Positions 43,478-53,091 of a stretch of DNA of 64,000 nt are shown here, in pieces. Numbering within the stretch: the stretch's first letter is position 1; the number at the start of each line of letters is the position of its first letter. Source of the DNA: Algoriphagus machipongonensis. GTDB taxonomy: Bacteria > Bacteroidota > Bacteroidia > Cytophagales > Cyclobacteriaceae. Location of the stretch: positions 2,793,001-2,857,000 of the forward strand of contig NZ_CM001023.1 of the NCBI RefSeq assembly GCF_000166275.1, written 5' to 3'. The translations under genes were made by a program, and so were the position numbers. The notes below the pieces were generated by a model that saw only the letters and a program-made list of their open reading frames with translations, ran no database searches and was not told the origin of the DNA.

Positions 43478-46051
43478 ATGAAGTATTTCTTAGACAAGTC
43501 TATAACTAAACAAATACAAGCCCTAATGAGAAGAGGGGGTCAATTTCAAAAAGCTGCTGAAAAAATCAAACAACTTGTTTTTGACATTAATAGCGGTGAT
43601 CCTGATCCTTTTCGATCTTTAAGTACTACCAATCATGGAGAAACAAGGTTAAAAAACTGTGTCAAGTATGATCTTCAAGGTTACGCACGACTAATTACAA
43701 TACAATCAAATGGAGAATGCATCCTGAAATTTTTAGGTACCCATGAAGAATGTGATAAATGGCTAAACAACAACAGAAACCTAAACTTAGGAATTGAAAA
43801 AGACTCGAAAGAAATTAAGGATGTCTACAAGTCGAAGAATATTCATTCTCCAGAAGAAAGAGTCGATCATGATTCCGATTACTCTGATGGGAAACTAGTA
43901 AAAAAAATAGGTGATCATTACCTTGATAAACTCTATGATCGAATTTCAATTAAACAATCTACAATTAGAAGTTTAGCAGAATTAGAGTCCACAAGTGAAG
44001 AAGATGAAATTCTAAGTTTATGTGAACAAATAGGTGAAAAGGCTGATCAAGAAGTAATTTTTGATGTCTTTATGGAATTAAGACACGGAAGTGTTGATCA
44101 TGCAAAAAATAGGATCCTTGAATTTATTGATGAAATACAATTAATTGAAAAAGTTAAAGAGGAGGAAAAAGAAAACATCAATTCGAATGATCAATACCTG
44201 AGATTAGATGACCTAGAGGAAGAGGATCTTAAAATTCTGATGGACAATAAAAATTGGCATGATTGGATGTTATTTATGCACCCTGCCCAAAAACGAGTTG
44301 TTGATCAGGATTTTTCAGGTCCCGCAAGACTTCTAGGTGTTAGTGGGTCTGGAAAAACATGTGTAATCGTAAGAAGGTCCGTTAGATTAGCTAACAAATA
44401 TCCCGACGAGAGAATTTTAATTCTTACACTTAACCGATCACTTGCCAAACTAATTAGAAACCTTGTTGATATTTTAATTGAAAGCAAAAGTCTTCCTGAG
44501 AAAACCAAAAGTCAAATTAAAGTTTCATCCTATTGGGAATTATGCCGTGAGTATATATTAAGGATAGATAAAGATCCCATGAGAGCTCGTCTCTATAATG
44601 ACTTTGTTGATAAACATGAGGACAGTATTGATGAAATTTGGAGTGAGTTTTACAGATGCCAAAACAACAATTTTGACGCTGAAGTATTATTCCCTGTTCA
44701 CCAATCTCTTCTATCCCGAGGAGTATTTCCCCAGAACTATATAAGACAGGAGTTTGACTGGATAAGAAGTGCCCTTCCAAATAAGGAAAGAAACAAATAT
44801 TTATCAATTGAAAGAGATGGTAGATCGATCAATTTACCAGAGAATTACCGTGAAGCTATTTTAAACGGTCTAAAGAGTTGGGAAAAACATATGCCCGAAG
44901 TTGGAGTGACTGATTATTTAGGCCTATCCCAAAAAGTACTCAATTTTAAAGATCAAATTAAGGAAGAGTTTAAATGCATTTTAGTAGATGAATTTCAAGA
45001 TTTTGGAACTATTGAAATGGAAGTCATTAGAAGGTTAGCACCAAAAGGTGAAAATGATTTATTCCTCTGTGGCGACATAGCGCAAGTTGTACATACAAAA
45101 CATCACCGCATCAGGTCTGCTGGAATTAATATCATCCCCCAGAATTATCTTAAAATTGAAAAGAATTATAGAAATAGTAGGGAGATTTTAGCCGCAGCAT
45201 ATGAAGTATTTAAAAACAATACTACTTCTGAAATGTACCAACATGACGGGTTTGAGATTCTAAAGCCAGAATTTGCGAATTTCTCTTCTCCTAAGCCCTT
45301 TCTTAGACAAGCAAGTAGCCTAAGTAGGGCATTTATGTTTTCATGGGTATATCTAAATGATATTTTAGATTCAAAAAACCTTGAAAAGGCCTGTATTGCG
45401 ATTTGTGGGTATTCGTATTATGATATAGACTTAATTGGTAAACAATTAAAGATTCCTGTTCTGGATGGTAAAATTGATTTATCAGGGGGAAATATATTTT
45501 TATCGGATTTAGAAAACACTAAAGGTTTTGAATTTGATAGAATGATCATACTTAACTGTAATGATCATGTAATTCCAAATCATGACTTACCAAAAGAAGA
45601 GTGGTTTAGAGAAATAAGTAAGTTTTATGTTGCAATGACAAGAGCTAAAAAAGAACTTATAGTCTCTTATAATAAAACAGCATCCTCCCTTTTCGATTCA
45701 TGCAAAGACCTTTTTACAGAAGACAGATGGGTAGATCATGTCAATATTGATCTTATAAATGATGATTTCACTATGCCCTCCACCTCTGAAAATAATCTAA
45801 ATAATGGATTTACGAATTTAATAGGTAAGGAGTTCCTTTACTCGAAAATCCCTATTGGGATAACTACTGAATTACAAAATAAAATTTTAGACACTGTTAC
45901 TGGTAAAGATGCTTCTGATGGCTCAAAACCTTTAGAATGGCGTACTATTGGTAATTTGACAGTTTACATTAAAAGCAAAGGAAGAGACTACCCCCATTTA
46001 TCACGTCTATTTGGACCAGAAAGAATAAAAGAGCTTGAAGACTTACTTTAG
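43478..46051 (+). CDS. UvrD/Rep-type SF1 helicase with RelE-like N-terminal domain
   Basis: An 857-residue protein, 26 bases after the YgjP-like gene and therefore probably in the restriction operon. Residues about 10-100 (KAAEKIKQLVFDINSGD, then YDLQGYARLITIQSNGECIL and FLGTHEECDKWL) resemble the RelE/ParE toxin fold. The helicase part has Walker A GVSGSGKT at 287-294, ILVDEFQDFG with DEFQD near 504-508, a motif IV-type LKIEKNYRNSREIL and motif VI FYVAMTRAKKELIV, so it is a complete UvrD-like motor. Whether the RelE-like part is still an RNase or only a binding module is unknown. DNA composition becomes AT-richer from here on. Confidence 0.82.
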   Translation: MKYFLDKSITKQIQALMRRGGQFQKAAEKIKQLVFDINSGDPDPFRSLSTTNHGETRLKNCVKYDLQGYARLITIQSNGECILKFLGTHEECDKWLNNNRNLNLGIEKDSKEIKDVYKSKNIHSPEERVDHDSDYSDGKLVKKIGDHYLDKLYDRISIKQSTIRSLAELESTSEEDEILSLCEQIGEKADQEVIFDVFMELRHGSVDHAKNRILEFIDEIQLIEKVKEEEKENINSNDQYLRLDDLEEEDLKILMDNKNWHDWMLFMHPAQKRVVDQDFSGPARLLGVSGSGKTCVIVRRSVRLANKYPDERILILTLNRSLAKLIRNLVDILIESKSLPEKTKSQIKVSSYWELCREYILRIDKDPMRARLYNDFVDKHEDSIDEIWSEFYRCQNNNFDAEVLFPVHQSLLSRGVFPQNYIRQEFDWIRSALPNKERNKYLSIERDGRSINLPENYREAILNGLKSWEKHMPEVGVTDYLGLSQKVLNFKDQIKEEFKCILVDEFQDFGTIEMEVIRRLAPKGENDLFLCGDIAQVVHTKHHRIRSAGINIIPQNYLKIEKNYRNSREILAAAYEVFKNNTTSEMYQHDGFEILKPEFANFSSPKPFLRQASSLSRAFMFSWVYLNDILDSKNLEKACIAICGYSYYDIDLIGKQLKIPVLDGKIDLSGGNIFLSDLENTKGFEFDRMIILNCNDHVIPNHDLPKEEWFREISKFYVAMTRAKKELIVSYNKTASSLFDSCKDLFTEDRWVDHVNIDLINDDFTMPSTSENNLNNGFTNLIGKEFLYSKIPIGITTELQNKILDTVTGKDASDGSKPLEWRTIGNLTVYIKSKGRDYPHLSRLFGPERIKELEDLL

Positions 46052-46193
46052 AATGATTTTTAATTTATGACTTCAGCGATGACAAAATATGCAGAGATAT
46101 TCTCCAACATGCACGATAAATTTTGCTGAATATTTTGTTAGAAACTTCCTTTCATTTTGATAAATTAAATTTTCTCTGCCAATAACATATATA

Positions 46194-46691
46194 ATGGGCT
46201 TTTTAAAAAGGAATATCATTTCATTCATCACATTAATTGCATTCATTTTGGTGCTAATTCTTTACTCAATTGAGCGCATAGAATTCAATTTATTTATAGG
46301 AAGTCTTGGAACCATTGTGACGATCTATTTCGGATTGATTCGATTTCAAATAGAGAATGATAAAATTTTTAAAGAGCTATTTACTTCATTTAATGGGAAG
46401 TATGATGAAAAATTTAACGACCTCATAAATGAATTAAAAACTGATCCAGATAAGACCTTAGAACAAGGTGAAATAAACCTCATTATTGATTATTTCAATT
46501 TATGTGCTGAAGAATATTTATGGTTTAGTAAAGGAAGAATACCTAAATCTGTTTGGAGGGCTTGGAAGTCTGGGATCATAGAGAATTTAAAAATCAAACA
46601 GGTAATGGATGTATTTGAAGTTGAAACCTCAACCAAAGAAGGAGAGATCTCCTTTTATGGTCTCGTAGAGGAATTGGGTAAGAGGGTTTAA
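46194..46691 (+). CDS. small two-TM membrane protein
   Basis: A 165-residue protein of no recognised family. The N-terminus has two hydrophobic helices (IISFITLIAFILVLILYS and LFIGSLGTIVTIYFGLI). A soluble cytoplasmic-type tail follows, with FNLCAEEYLWFSKGRIPKSV and WRAWKSGIIENL, features reminiscent of DUF4760-like membrane proteins, though I would not assign it. It begins 142 bases after the helicase gene and ends six bases before the next membrane-protein gene, so the two are probably a pair. In defence loci, small membrane proteins often serve as effectors, which is an inference from place only. Confidence 0.6.
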   Translation: MGFLKRNIISFITLIAFILVLILYSIERIEFNLFIGSLGTIVTIYFGLIRFQIENDKIFKELFTSFNGKYDEKFNDLINELKTDPDKTLEQGEINLIIDYFNLCAEEYLWFSKGRIPKSVWRAWKSGIIENLKIKQVMDVFEVETSTKEGEISFYGLVEELGKRV

Positions 46692-46696
46692 GTAAT

Positions 46697-47410
46697 ATGA
46701 AATTTAACTTTTTAAAAAACATTAATATGTTATTTGGAAGTAAAGAATCAGCAAAAATCGAATTGTTTGAGAAATACAAGTTGCTAATAGCAGCCAGGAA
46801 TTTTCACTATGAAAATTTCAACAAATGGTTGACATATTTTTACGTGGCAAATGCAGCAATATTTTTAGGCTATATCCAGATCATAACATCAAAAGAAACA
46901 GAATGCCCTGAAAAATATCAATTTGCTATACTTTCTCTAGGACTAATTGCAGGCATATTACTCTATTGGTCATCCAAGGGCTATTACTATTGGAATATTA
47001 ACTATATCCTGCTTGTAAACTATTATGAAAAGGAGTTACTAGGATGGAAAGAAAGGGAGCGGATTTATTCCATGTTTGCAAACAAAAATGAACAAAACAG
47101 TTTCGCAAGTCCTGTCTCTGGAGCAAATTTCAGTACATCCAAAATAGCAATCTTATTTTCTTTCATCATTGCAACTTCATGGGGAGCTTTAATAATTAAT
47201 TATACTGAGATACTATCAAAAATACCATTTATTAATCAATTCGATAGTGACCTAATAATCCCGATACTCCTTTCTGGTTTATTATTGATTGGGGTTTCTT
47301 GGTTATTTGGGTTAGGTAAAAACCATATACTTTGGAGCAATACTGATCCACTTCATGATTTAGAAATAAACCAAAAGAAACCATCCACAAACAGGGACAT
47401 TATTTCATAA
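46697..47410 (+). CDS. four-TM membrane protein
   Basis: A 237-residue protein with hydrophobic segments at about residues 46-64 (YFYVANAAIFLGYIQII), 76-93 (FAILSLGLIAGILLYWS), 149-168 (IAILFSFIIATSWGALII) and 189-209 (LIIPILLSGLLLIGVSWL). Its start KYKLLIAARNFHYENFNKWL, before the first TM, resembles the RipA-like integral membrane proteins, but the similarity is from memory and weak. It is six bases after the two-TM gene and 35 bases before the giant ATPase gene, so these three genes and the following helicase gene could be one transcript. A membrane-effector role is possible; nothing in the sequence proves it. Confidence 0.62.
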   Translation: MKFNFLKNINMLFGSKESAKIELFEKYKLLIAARNFHYENFNKWLTYFYVANAAIFLGYIQIITSKETECPEKYQFAILSLGLIAGILLYWSSKGYYYWNINYILLVNYYEKELLGWKERERIYSMFANKNEQNSFASPVSGANFSTSKIAILFSFIIATSWGALIINYTEILSKIPFINQFDSDLIIPILLSGLLLIGVSWLFGLGKNHILWSNTDPLHDLEINQKKPSTNRDIIS

Positions 47411-47445
47411 GAGACTAATTATTAAAAAATACAATAAACTTTTCA

Positions 47446-50400
47446 ATGAAAAATTTTATTCAACAACTTAAAGACTACTGGAAATCAGAAGACTTAACAT
47501 TCATTGCAACTTATACAAGACATAAAGGGGAGTCAGGATTTTTTAATGACTTTCTTAATCCGGTTAATAAATTCAAATTGTATTATCCGGAAATTGACGG
47601 AATAGAAATTGAAAATAAGCGTGTATCATTTTATCATCAGAAAGGTCCAGAATTAATTGATGGTCACTATTATAAAATTGAATTAGAATTCACAAATAGG
47701 CCTAATGGTAAGAATAATCCCTATTCATTAAAAATCAAAAACATTTCAAATCTCAATCAAGAATCCATCAAAGAATTTTTAGATGGGGACAAAGAGTCGA
47801 GTGAATATGAAGGCATTGAATTGTATGGATGCTACAACAGGAAAAATGAAAAGTTTGCTTCATTTGAAAATGTAATGTTCATTGATTCAGGCGAAATTTT
47901 AAAAAATCAAGGAGAAGCAATAAACGTTTTTGTATCTCCTAATATGAAATTGAAGGAAGGAGTGTATTACTCCTTTTTAATCAAAGAAAATGAAGGCAAA
48001 CTTCCCAATGCAATTACTTCATCGATTAAGGAACTTGACTCAGATCCTTATGAAAAGCATATTGATTTTCGCTTTACTTATCTAAACAATCCTGGTGCAA
48101 ATAAAAGCCTTGCCACAACCATGACAGAAATTGGCAAAGGTATGTATTCATCTAAGCAACGCATGATTTTTGAGCTCCTTCAAAATGCGGATGATGCTCC
48201 CGGAAGAGATAAAGTAGGGTTTCATATTGATTTCAAAGGAGATTATTTTTTTATAATGCATGACGGAGCCCCATTCAGTAAAAGTGACGTCGAGGCTATT
48301 ACTAGATCTGGAGAAAGCACCAAACGAGATAAAAGAAAAGTAACTGGATATAAAGGAATTGGCTTCAAGTCAGTTTTCACCGACAGCTCGGAAGTATGGA
48401 TTAAATCTGGTGGTTATCAGTTTGCCTTTCTAAGAGATAATAAGCTCTTTGAGGATTTTGACAGATTCTACTTTAGTGATGAAAGATACACCAAGTATCC
48501 AGATCTACTCATAAAAGATAAAGAAAAATATCAATTTGACAGGTTAAACTTTAAGGGATCAGAAGATATACCTTGGCAATTGATTCCAATTTGGCAAAAA
48601 AAACTTCCTCATGAATTTCAAGATACCAACTTTAACTTTTATAAAAATCCTGTTCAAATAGGCCTCAAATTCGGAAAATCACATATTGAAGACTACAAGG
48701 CTGCGATAGAGAATATTGTAAAAAAACCTCAATTTTTACTTTTTCTAAGAAACACTTCTAGATTTAATTCTCCTAAAAACCCTGTTATAGTAATACGAGA
48801 AGATGAAAATGAGCTCGTTGCTATTACCCTTTTGCAAGGACCAGTAGAAAAAAAATACTTATATAAAAAGCTTTCTTTTAAAGATATCCAAGTTTCAAAT
48901 GAAGCTTTTTCGTCAAATGGTATTGGTCTATTAAAAGACTCGCAAGTAAATGATTATAATGAAATCACTTACTTCTTTACAGATTTGGAAGGAAATAAGA
49001 TTACTACAATCCCTCCTAAAATAGCATCAGTTTCAGAAACAGAAGTATCTTTTGGGTTCTTAATACAAAATGGAAAATTAGTTTCTGAACCAGGTTATGC
49101 AACTTCAAATTCCCAATATTCGAGCTTATTCACATATCTTCCAATGGAAGATAAAAGATTCAAATTGCCATTCCTTGTAAATGGAGATTTTGTGCCAGAT
49201 TCTCGAAGAGAAGAGATACAGGGTGATAACCTATGGAACAAGTATATTATGACTAAGGTAGCTGAGAAACATGTTGAAACCTTAGAAAAGTTTGCATTAG
49301 AATTTAAATCTGATAAGGTTTTTTACTCAGGTTATTTATCCTTGCTTCTAAAAGAACCGCTGCCAGGTGACGATTCGGCTCAACAAATCATAGATAGTTA
49401 CAACGATAAATATTTAGAACAGCTTGAAATAAAGGAAATTATTGTTAATGATATTAATCACGTTCAATTATTATCAGCTACGATAATTGATAATACAGGC
49501 TTGACAGAATTGTTTGGTCACGATATTTTTTATGAGATTGTTGATACTGATAAACGTCTTCCACATATCAGTTTGGATGCCAGCTATTTAAAGAATTATG
49601 AATATTTAAAAGTTGAAATAATCAAGTTGAAAGAATTGGCCACTCATATTACTCCAGAAATTTGTAACCGCTTAGGTGAAATAATTGAGGAAAATTCACT
49701 TTATGAGAAACCTGAGTTATTGAAATGGTTAGATGGATTGGTAAGCCATATTCCTGAAAATTTTGGAAAAATCCCCTTTATTCCACATGACAACTCTTTG
49801 TTTTCTCTTGAAAGTTTAATGGCTGAACCTGATGCATGGTTAATCAATAAAAACACCCTCAAATATCAAGAACTTTTAATTGAGTTAGGCTACCATTCTA
49901 TTAACCTAAATCTTCAAGATTATACCAATCTACAAACCTATATAAATGAAATGTCAGGCTATGTAAATGACAGATCATTAGCGTATGTTCGGTTAGCGGA
50001 AAATTCAAACTTATCCTCACTCAAAATTGAATTAAAAATTCAACTCATTGACTTTTTACAAAATAGTGAGTTTATGCAAGGAATAGGAAAGACTAAATAC
50101 TTTGGCGAATTAAAGCTGTTTGTTGATGAAAATCGTATTGCTCGTCCTCTAAACCAATTAATTAGCCGACAAGATGTTATTGGAATTCCTTCAATCCAAC
50201 ATTTCAGGATTACTGAAGGCGAATATCTCCATCTTACCGATGCTTTAAAGAAAGAGTTAATCCCAAATAATGAAGTGTTTACCTCATTTATTCTGGATCC
50301 AGATTTGTTCGATGAATGGTCTGTTTCATTCTTTTCTAATAACATAGATACCTATGTAGAAAATTTGAAGTCTATATACAGCTGGAAGGATGAAGATGAA

Positions 50401-53088
50401 GAGATACTTCAAAGTAAATGGGCGGCTATACCGTGGTTGTATGTAAGCGATGAATTGAGATTTCTACATTCAGAAAAAATATTTTGGTCGAGGGGATTTA
50501 GCAATCTTTCTACTGAAGACTATGAGACAATAAAAGAAACTTTTCAAAAAGCTAAATTGAAAACACTTCCAATTAAAGAATGTGATGATATAATTCAGTC
50601 ATTCACGCTTAAAACCGATAGTGATACTGATATAGATTGGACACAAATCAAAAATCTAGAATTACTATCCGCAAACTTACTTTTAGATTGGATGGAGAAT
50701 GATGGAGCCTACAGTGATTTTTTTGAAGAATACAATCTAGAGTCTAGTGATGTTGATCTTTGGTCAATCGTAGAAATTGAAAATACTCAAATATTTGATG
50801 GGTCCGAAAAAGCCTTAAAGGCTTATATAGAATCAATTGAAAATCTGAAATCTCAATTCACTGAACTTAATTCATCTTTAGGCAAATCGACACGACACAA
50901 AATTGGCTTGCTGCAAGGTGATAAATTGCTAAAAGCAATTATTGAGTCAAAAGCCTTCGATCAGAATTTGGCTTCACTCCTACCCTCCTCAATTTCAAAC
51001 GAACAACTGAAATCATTTATCTCGAATCTACCCGAATTAAATTTAAAAACAGGTGTTGAATACAATAGCACTACACCTGAACATGTAATTATAAATCAGT
51101 TAATTAAAACTATTGAAGACATTAATTCAATTCCTGATGATTTAACAAAATTGATAGAAATTTTCAGATCTAAGATTAAAATTAACGCTAACCCTTTGAG
51201 CGATTTTGATTTAAGTGACAGAATACAGTTTGGTAAAGGAGATGACAAATATATCCTAAAACTTTCAGATGTCTTAGAACAGTATAAAGGAGAGTCAAAC
51301 GTTCTAGATGAATTAATCGAATCCTTTGTTTCTATAACAGATAAAAGGAAATTAAGAAAGCTTATTTTCAATACCAGAATGATGCCTTTAAATGAGGTAC
51401 ATTCCGTAATTGAAACAGAAAGTTCCGCATATTATTCAATCCATCAGGTTACATTTCAATTACTGGATAAAAAATATGGGACAAATAGAAAGTGGTCAAA
51501 AATCCATTTCGATGATTACTTAAAAAATCAAGGAAAGACTGAGGAATTACATGGGTCATATGCTACTTTTCTAACACTCCTATTTGAATTAGATTTTACA
51601 ATTTTAGATAATTTTCGTTTCCATGATTTAGACCTAAAAAACTGTGTCGACAAAAGCGTGGCAATTAAATCGGAGTTGTTTCCACAATGGCTAGAGGAAT
51701 GGATAAAGATTGATCAAACCAAAAGAATAGAATTTATAGCTAAACTTGGTTATAATGGATTGGATAGTCCTATTGTAAAATTAAGAAAAGCTACTATCTC
51801 AGAAAAACATGATCCAAATGTAATTATTCAGTATTTTCAAGAGTCTAAATCGAATCCCAAAATAGTTTGGAATACAATTCACTGGTTATCTGCATTTAAT
51901 TCAGAAATTATCACAAAAAATATTAATTTAATTTATCAAATAAATAACTCAATTGATTTAAATATTGGTGATGCTAAATCTGTGATAATCCCGATTATAA
52001 CTAAGATTAGCCCTAAAGGTGAAAAAAATTACACATTAAAGAACATTACCACTGAAAAGAAGCTGTATAGTATAAAAAAAGATGAGCCTTTTTCTCATGC
52101 TATATATCAAAAACTAAATGAATCCAACAAGGATGCCATTTTTATTGATTTTAGCTGTGGCAAAAGAACTTCCCATTTCAATTGTGAAGAAATCAAGCTA
52201 GTATGTAATATTGATGATGAATTACTTATAAGAAAATCAAAGTTATGGGATACTTTATTCTATAAAAAATGGGAATTTTCGTCAATCCATCAAATTTATA
52301 TTTACGAGGGAAATGAAATACCTTTTAAATATACTTTTAACGATATCATAATCAACAGATTTACCCAAAACTTAGCAATTCTTTTCAATGGGAAGTATTA
52401 TGTTTCAAAAATCCTTCAAAATAACATTATTGAAAATCTACCTAATTCATTTCCTAAGGATGCTTTAGAGAAACTCAAAAATTGGCATTATAAAACTCTT
52501 CAAAACGAATCGCTTTTAGATGAAGATTCCTATGAATACAAAGAAGATATTGATAGATTACTTCAAGGTAGACTTGGGATTTCAACAAAAGATCAAAAAA
52601 CTGAAAGTGGGAATGCCAAAACTCATGCAGTTTACTTTTTAGATAAAGAAGGATTCAATTTATCAAATGTTAATAGTTCTGGAGCAGCCCTTACAAATAT
52701 CATAGACCCCGAAGGAAATAATGTAAAATGTATTGTTCGAAGTGCAAAAGGGGGACTACTCTATTTAGACAAGGATCATTGGGATATGTTTGAAGATAAC
52801 GACACTTACTTAGTTGTCATTTATCCAGGAAATTCACCTCGACTCTTCAAAAAAAGGTTAGAGCTATTAGATGATAGATTAGCCACAAATGTTCTATTTA
52901 AAGTTCCCAACAGTAGGGATACTGCTGAAATTGATGGGGTTTTTAATTCATTAAAATCAGAATCTCACCTAATATTGGTAACAAGTGAAAAAATGAAAGA
53001 AAGCCTATTTTCTGGTTTAAAAACTAGAAATATTATAACCCCAGAAACCGATATTGCAATTGAAGGAGATGGATTTTCATTAGACTAG
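47446..53088 (+). CDS. giant sacsin-like GHKL ATPase protein
   Basis: An 1880-residue protein. After about 220 residues of unknown type, a GHKL (Hsp90/MutL/sacsin-like) ATPase domain is seen. The N-box is FELLQNADDA at 242-251, with the Mg-binding Asn247. The G1 box is MHDGAPFS around 271-278 and the G2 box GYKGIGFKSVF at 301-311. This order is typical of sacsin-type proteins rather than histidine kinases. The next 1300 residues are acidic, helix-rich and without known domain. The C-terminus (NVKCIVRSAKGGLLYLDKDH, then YLVVIYPGN) has the layout of DUF3883-like restriction-endonuclease folds, but without the expected acidic and lysine residues. Three bases separate it from the helicase-PIN gene. 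Confidence 0.8.
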   Translation: MKNFIQQLKDYWKSEDLTFIATYTRHKGESGFFNDFLNPVNKFKLYYPEIDGIEIENKRVSFYHQKGPELIDGHYYKIELEFTNRPNGKNNPYSLKIKNISNLNQESIKEFLDGDKESSEYEGIELYGCYNRKNEKFASFENVMFIDSGEILKNQGEAINVFVSPNMKLKEGVYYSFLIKENEGKLPNAITSSIKELDSDPYEKHIDFRFTYLNNPGANKSLATTMTEIGKGMYSSKQRMIFELLQNADDAPGRDKVGFHIDFKGDYFFIMHDGAPFSKSDVEAITRSGESTKRDKRKVTGYKGIGFKSVFTDSSEVWIKSGGYQFAFLRDNKLFEDFDRFYFSDERYTKYPDLLIKDKEKYQFDRLNFKGSEDIPWQLIPIWQKKLPHEFQDTNFNFYKNPVQIGLKFGKSHIEDYKAAIENIVKKPQFLLFLRNTSRFNSPKNPVIVIREDENELVAITLLQGPVEKKYLYKKLSFKDIQVSNEAFSSNGIGLLKDSQVNDYNEITYFFTDLEGNKITTIPPKIASVSETEVSFGFLIQNGKLVSEPGYATSNSQYSSLFTYLPMEDKRFKLPFLVNGDFVPDSRREEIQGDNLWNKYIMTKVAEKHVETLEKFALEFKSDKVFYSGYLSLLLKEPLPGDDSAQQIIDSYNDKYLEQLEIKEIIVNDINHVQLLSATIIDNTGLTELFGHDIFYEIVDTDKRLPHISLDASYLKNYEYLKVEIIKLKELATHITPEICNRLGEIIEENSLYEKPELLKWLDGLVSHIPENFGKIPFIPHDNSLFSLESLMAEPDAWLINKNTLKYQELLIELGYHSINLNLQDYTNLQTYINEMSGYVNDRSLAYVRLAENSNLSSLKIELKIQLIDFLQNSEFMQGIGKTKYFGELKLFVDENRIARPLNQLISRQDVIGIPSIQHFRITEGEYLHLTDALKKELIPNNEVFTSFILDPDLFDEWSVSFFSNNIDTYVENLKSIYSWKDEDEEILQSKWAAIPWLYVSDELRFLHSEKIFWSRGFSNLSTEDYETIKETFQKAKLKTLPIKECDDIIQSFTLKTDSDTDIDWTQIKNLELLSANLLLDWMENDGAYSDFFEEYNLESSDVDLWSIVEIENTQIFDGSEKALKAYIESIENLKSQFTELNSSLGKSTRHKIGLLQGDKLLKAIIESKAFDQNLASLLPSSISNEQLKSFISNLPELNLKTGVEYNSTTPEHVIINQLIKTIEDINSIPDDLTKLIEIFRSKIKINANPLSDFDLSDRIQFGKGDDKYILKLSDVLEQYKGESNVLDELIESFVSITDKRKLRKLIFNTRMMPLNEVHSVIETESSAYYSIHQVTFQLLDKKYGTNRKWSKIHFDDYLKNQGKTEELHGSYATFLTLLFELDFTILDNFRFHDLDLKNCVDKSVAIKSELFPQWLEEWIKIDQTKRIEFIAKLGYNGLDSPIVKLRKATISEKHDPNVIIQYFQESKSNPKIVWNTIHWLSAFNSEIITKNINLIYQINNSIDLNIGDAKSVIIPIITKISPKGEKNYTLKNITTEKKLYSIKKDEPFSHAIYQKLNESNKDAIFIDFSCGKRTSHFNCEEIKLVCNIDDELLIRKSKLWDTLFYKKWEFSSIHQIYIYEGNEIPFKYTFNDIIINRFTQNLAILFNGKYYVSKILQNNIIENLPNSFPKDALEKLKNWHYKTLQNESLLDEDSYEYKEDIDRLLQGRLGISTKDQKTESGNAKTHAVYFLDKEGFNLSNVNSSGAALTNIIDPEGNNVKCIVRSAKGGLLYLDKDHWDMFEDNDTYLVVIYPGNSPRLFKKRLELLDDRLATNVLFKVPNSRDTAEIDGVFNSLKSESHLILVTSEKMKESLFSGLKTRNIITPETDIAIEGDGFSLD

Positions 53089-53091
53089 CAT

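Noticed and set aside
47446..53088. Reading the giant protein as a histidine kinase or Hsp90
   Set aside because: There is no H box, receiver or transmembrane part, and the FELLQNADDA/GYKGIGFKSVF order with 1880 residues fits sacsin-like proteins better.
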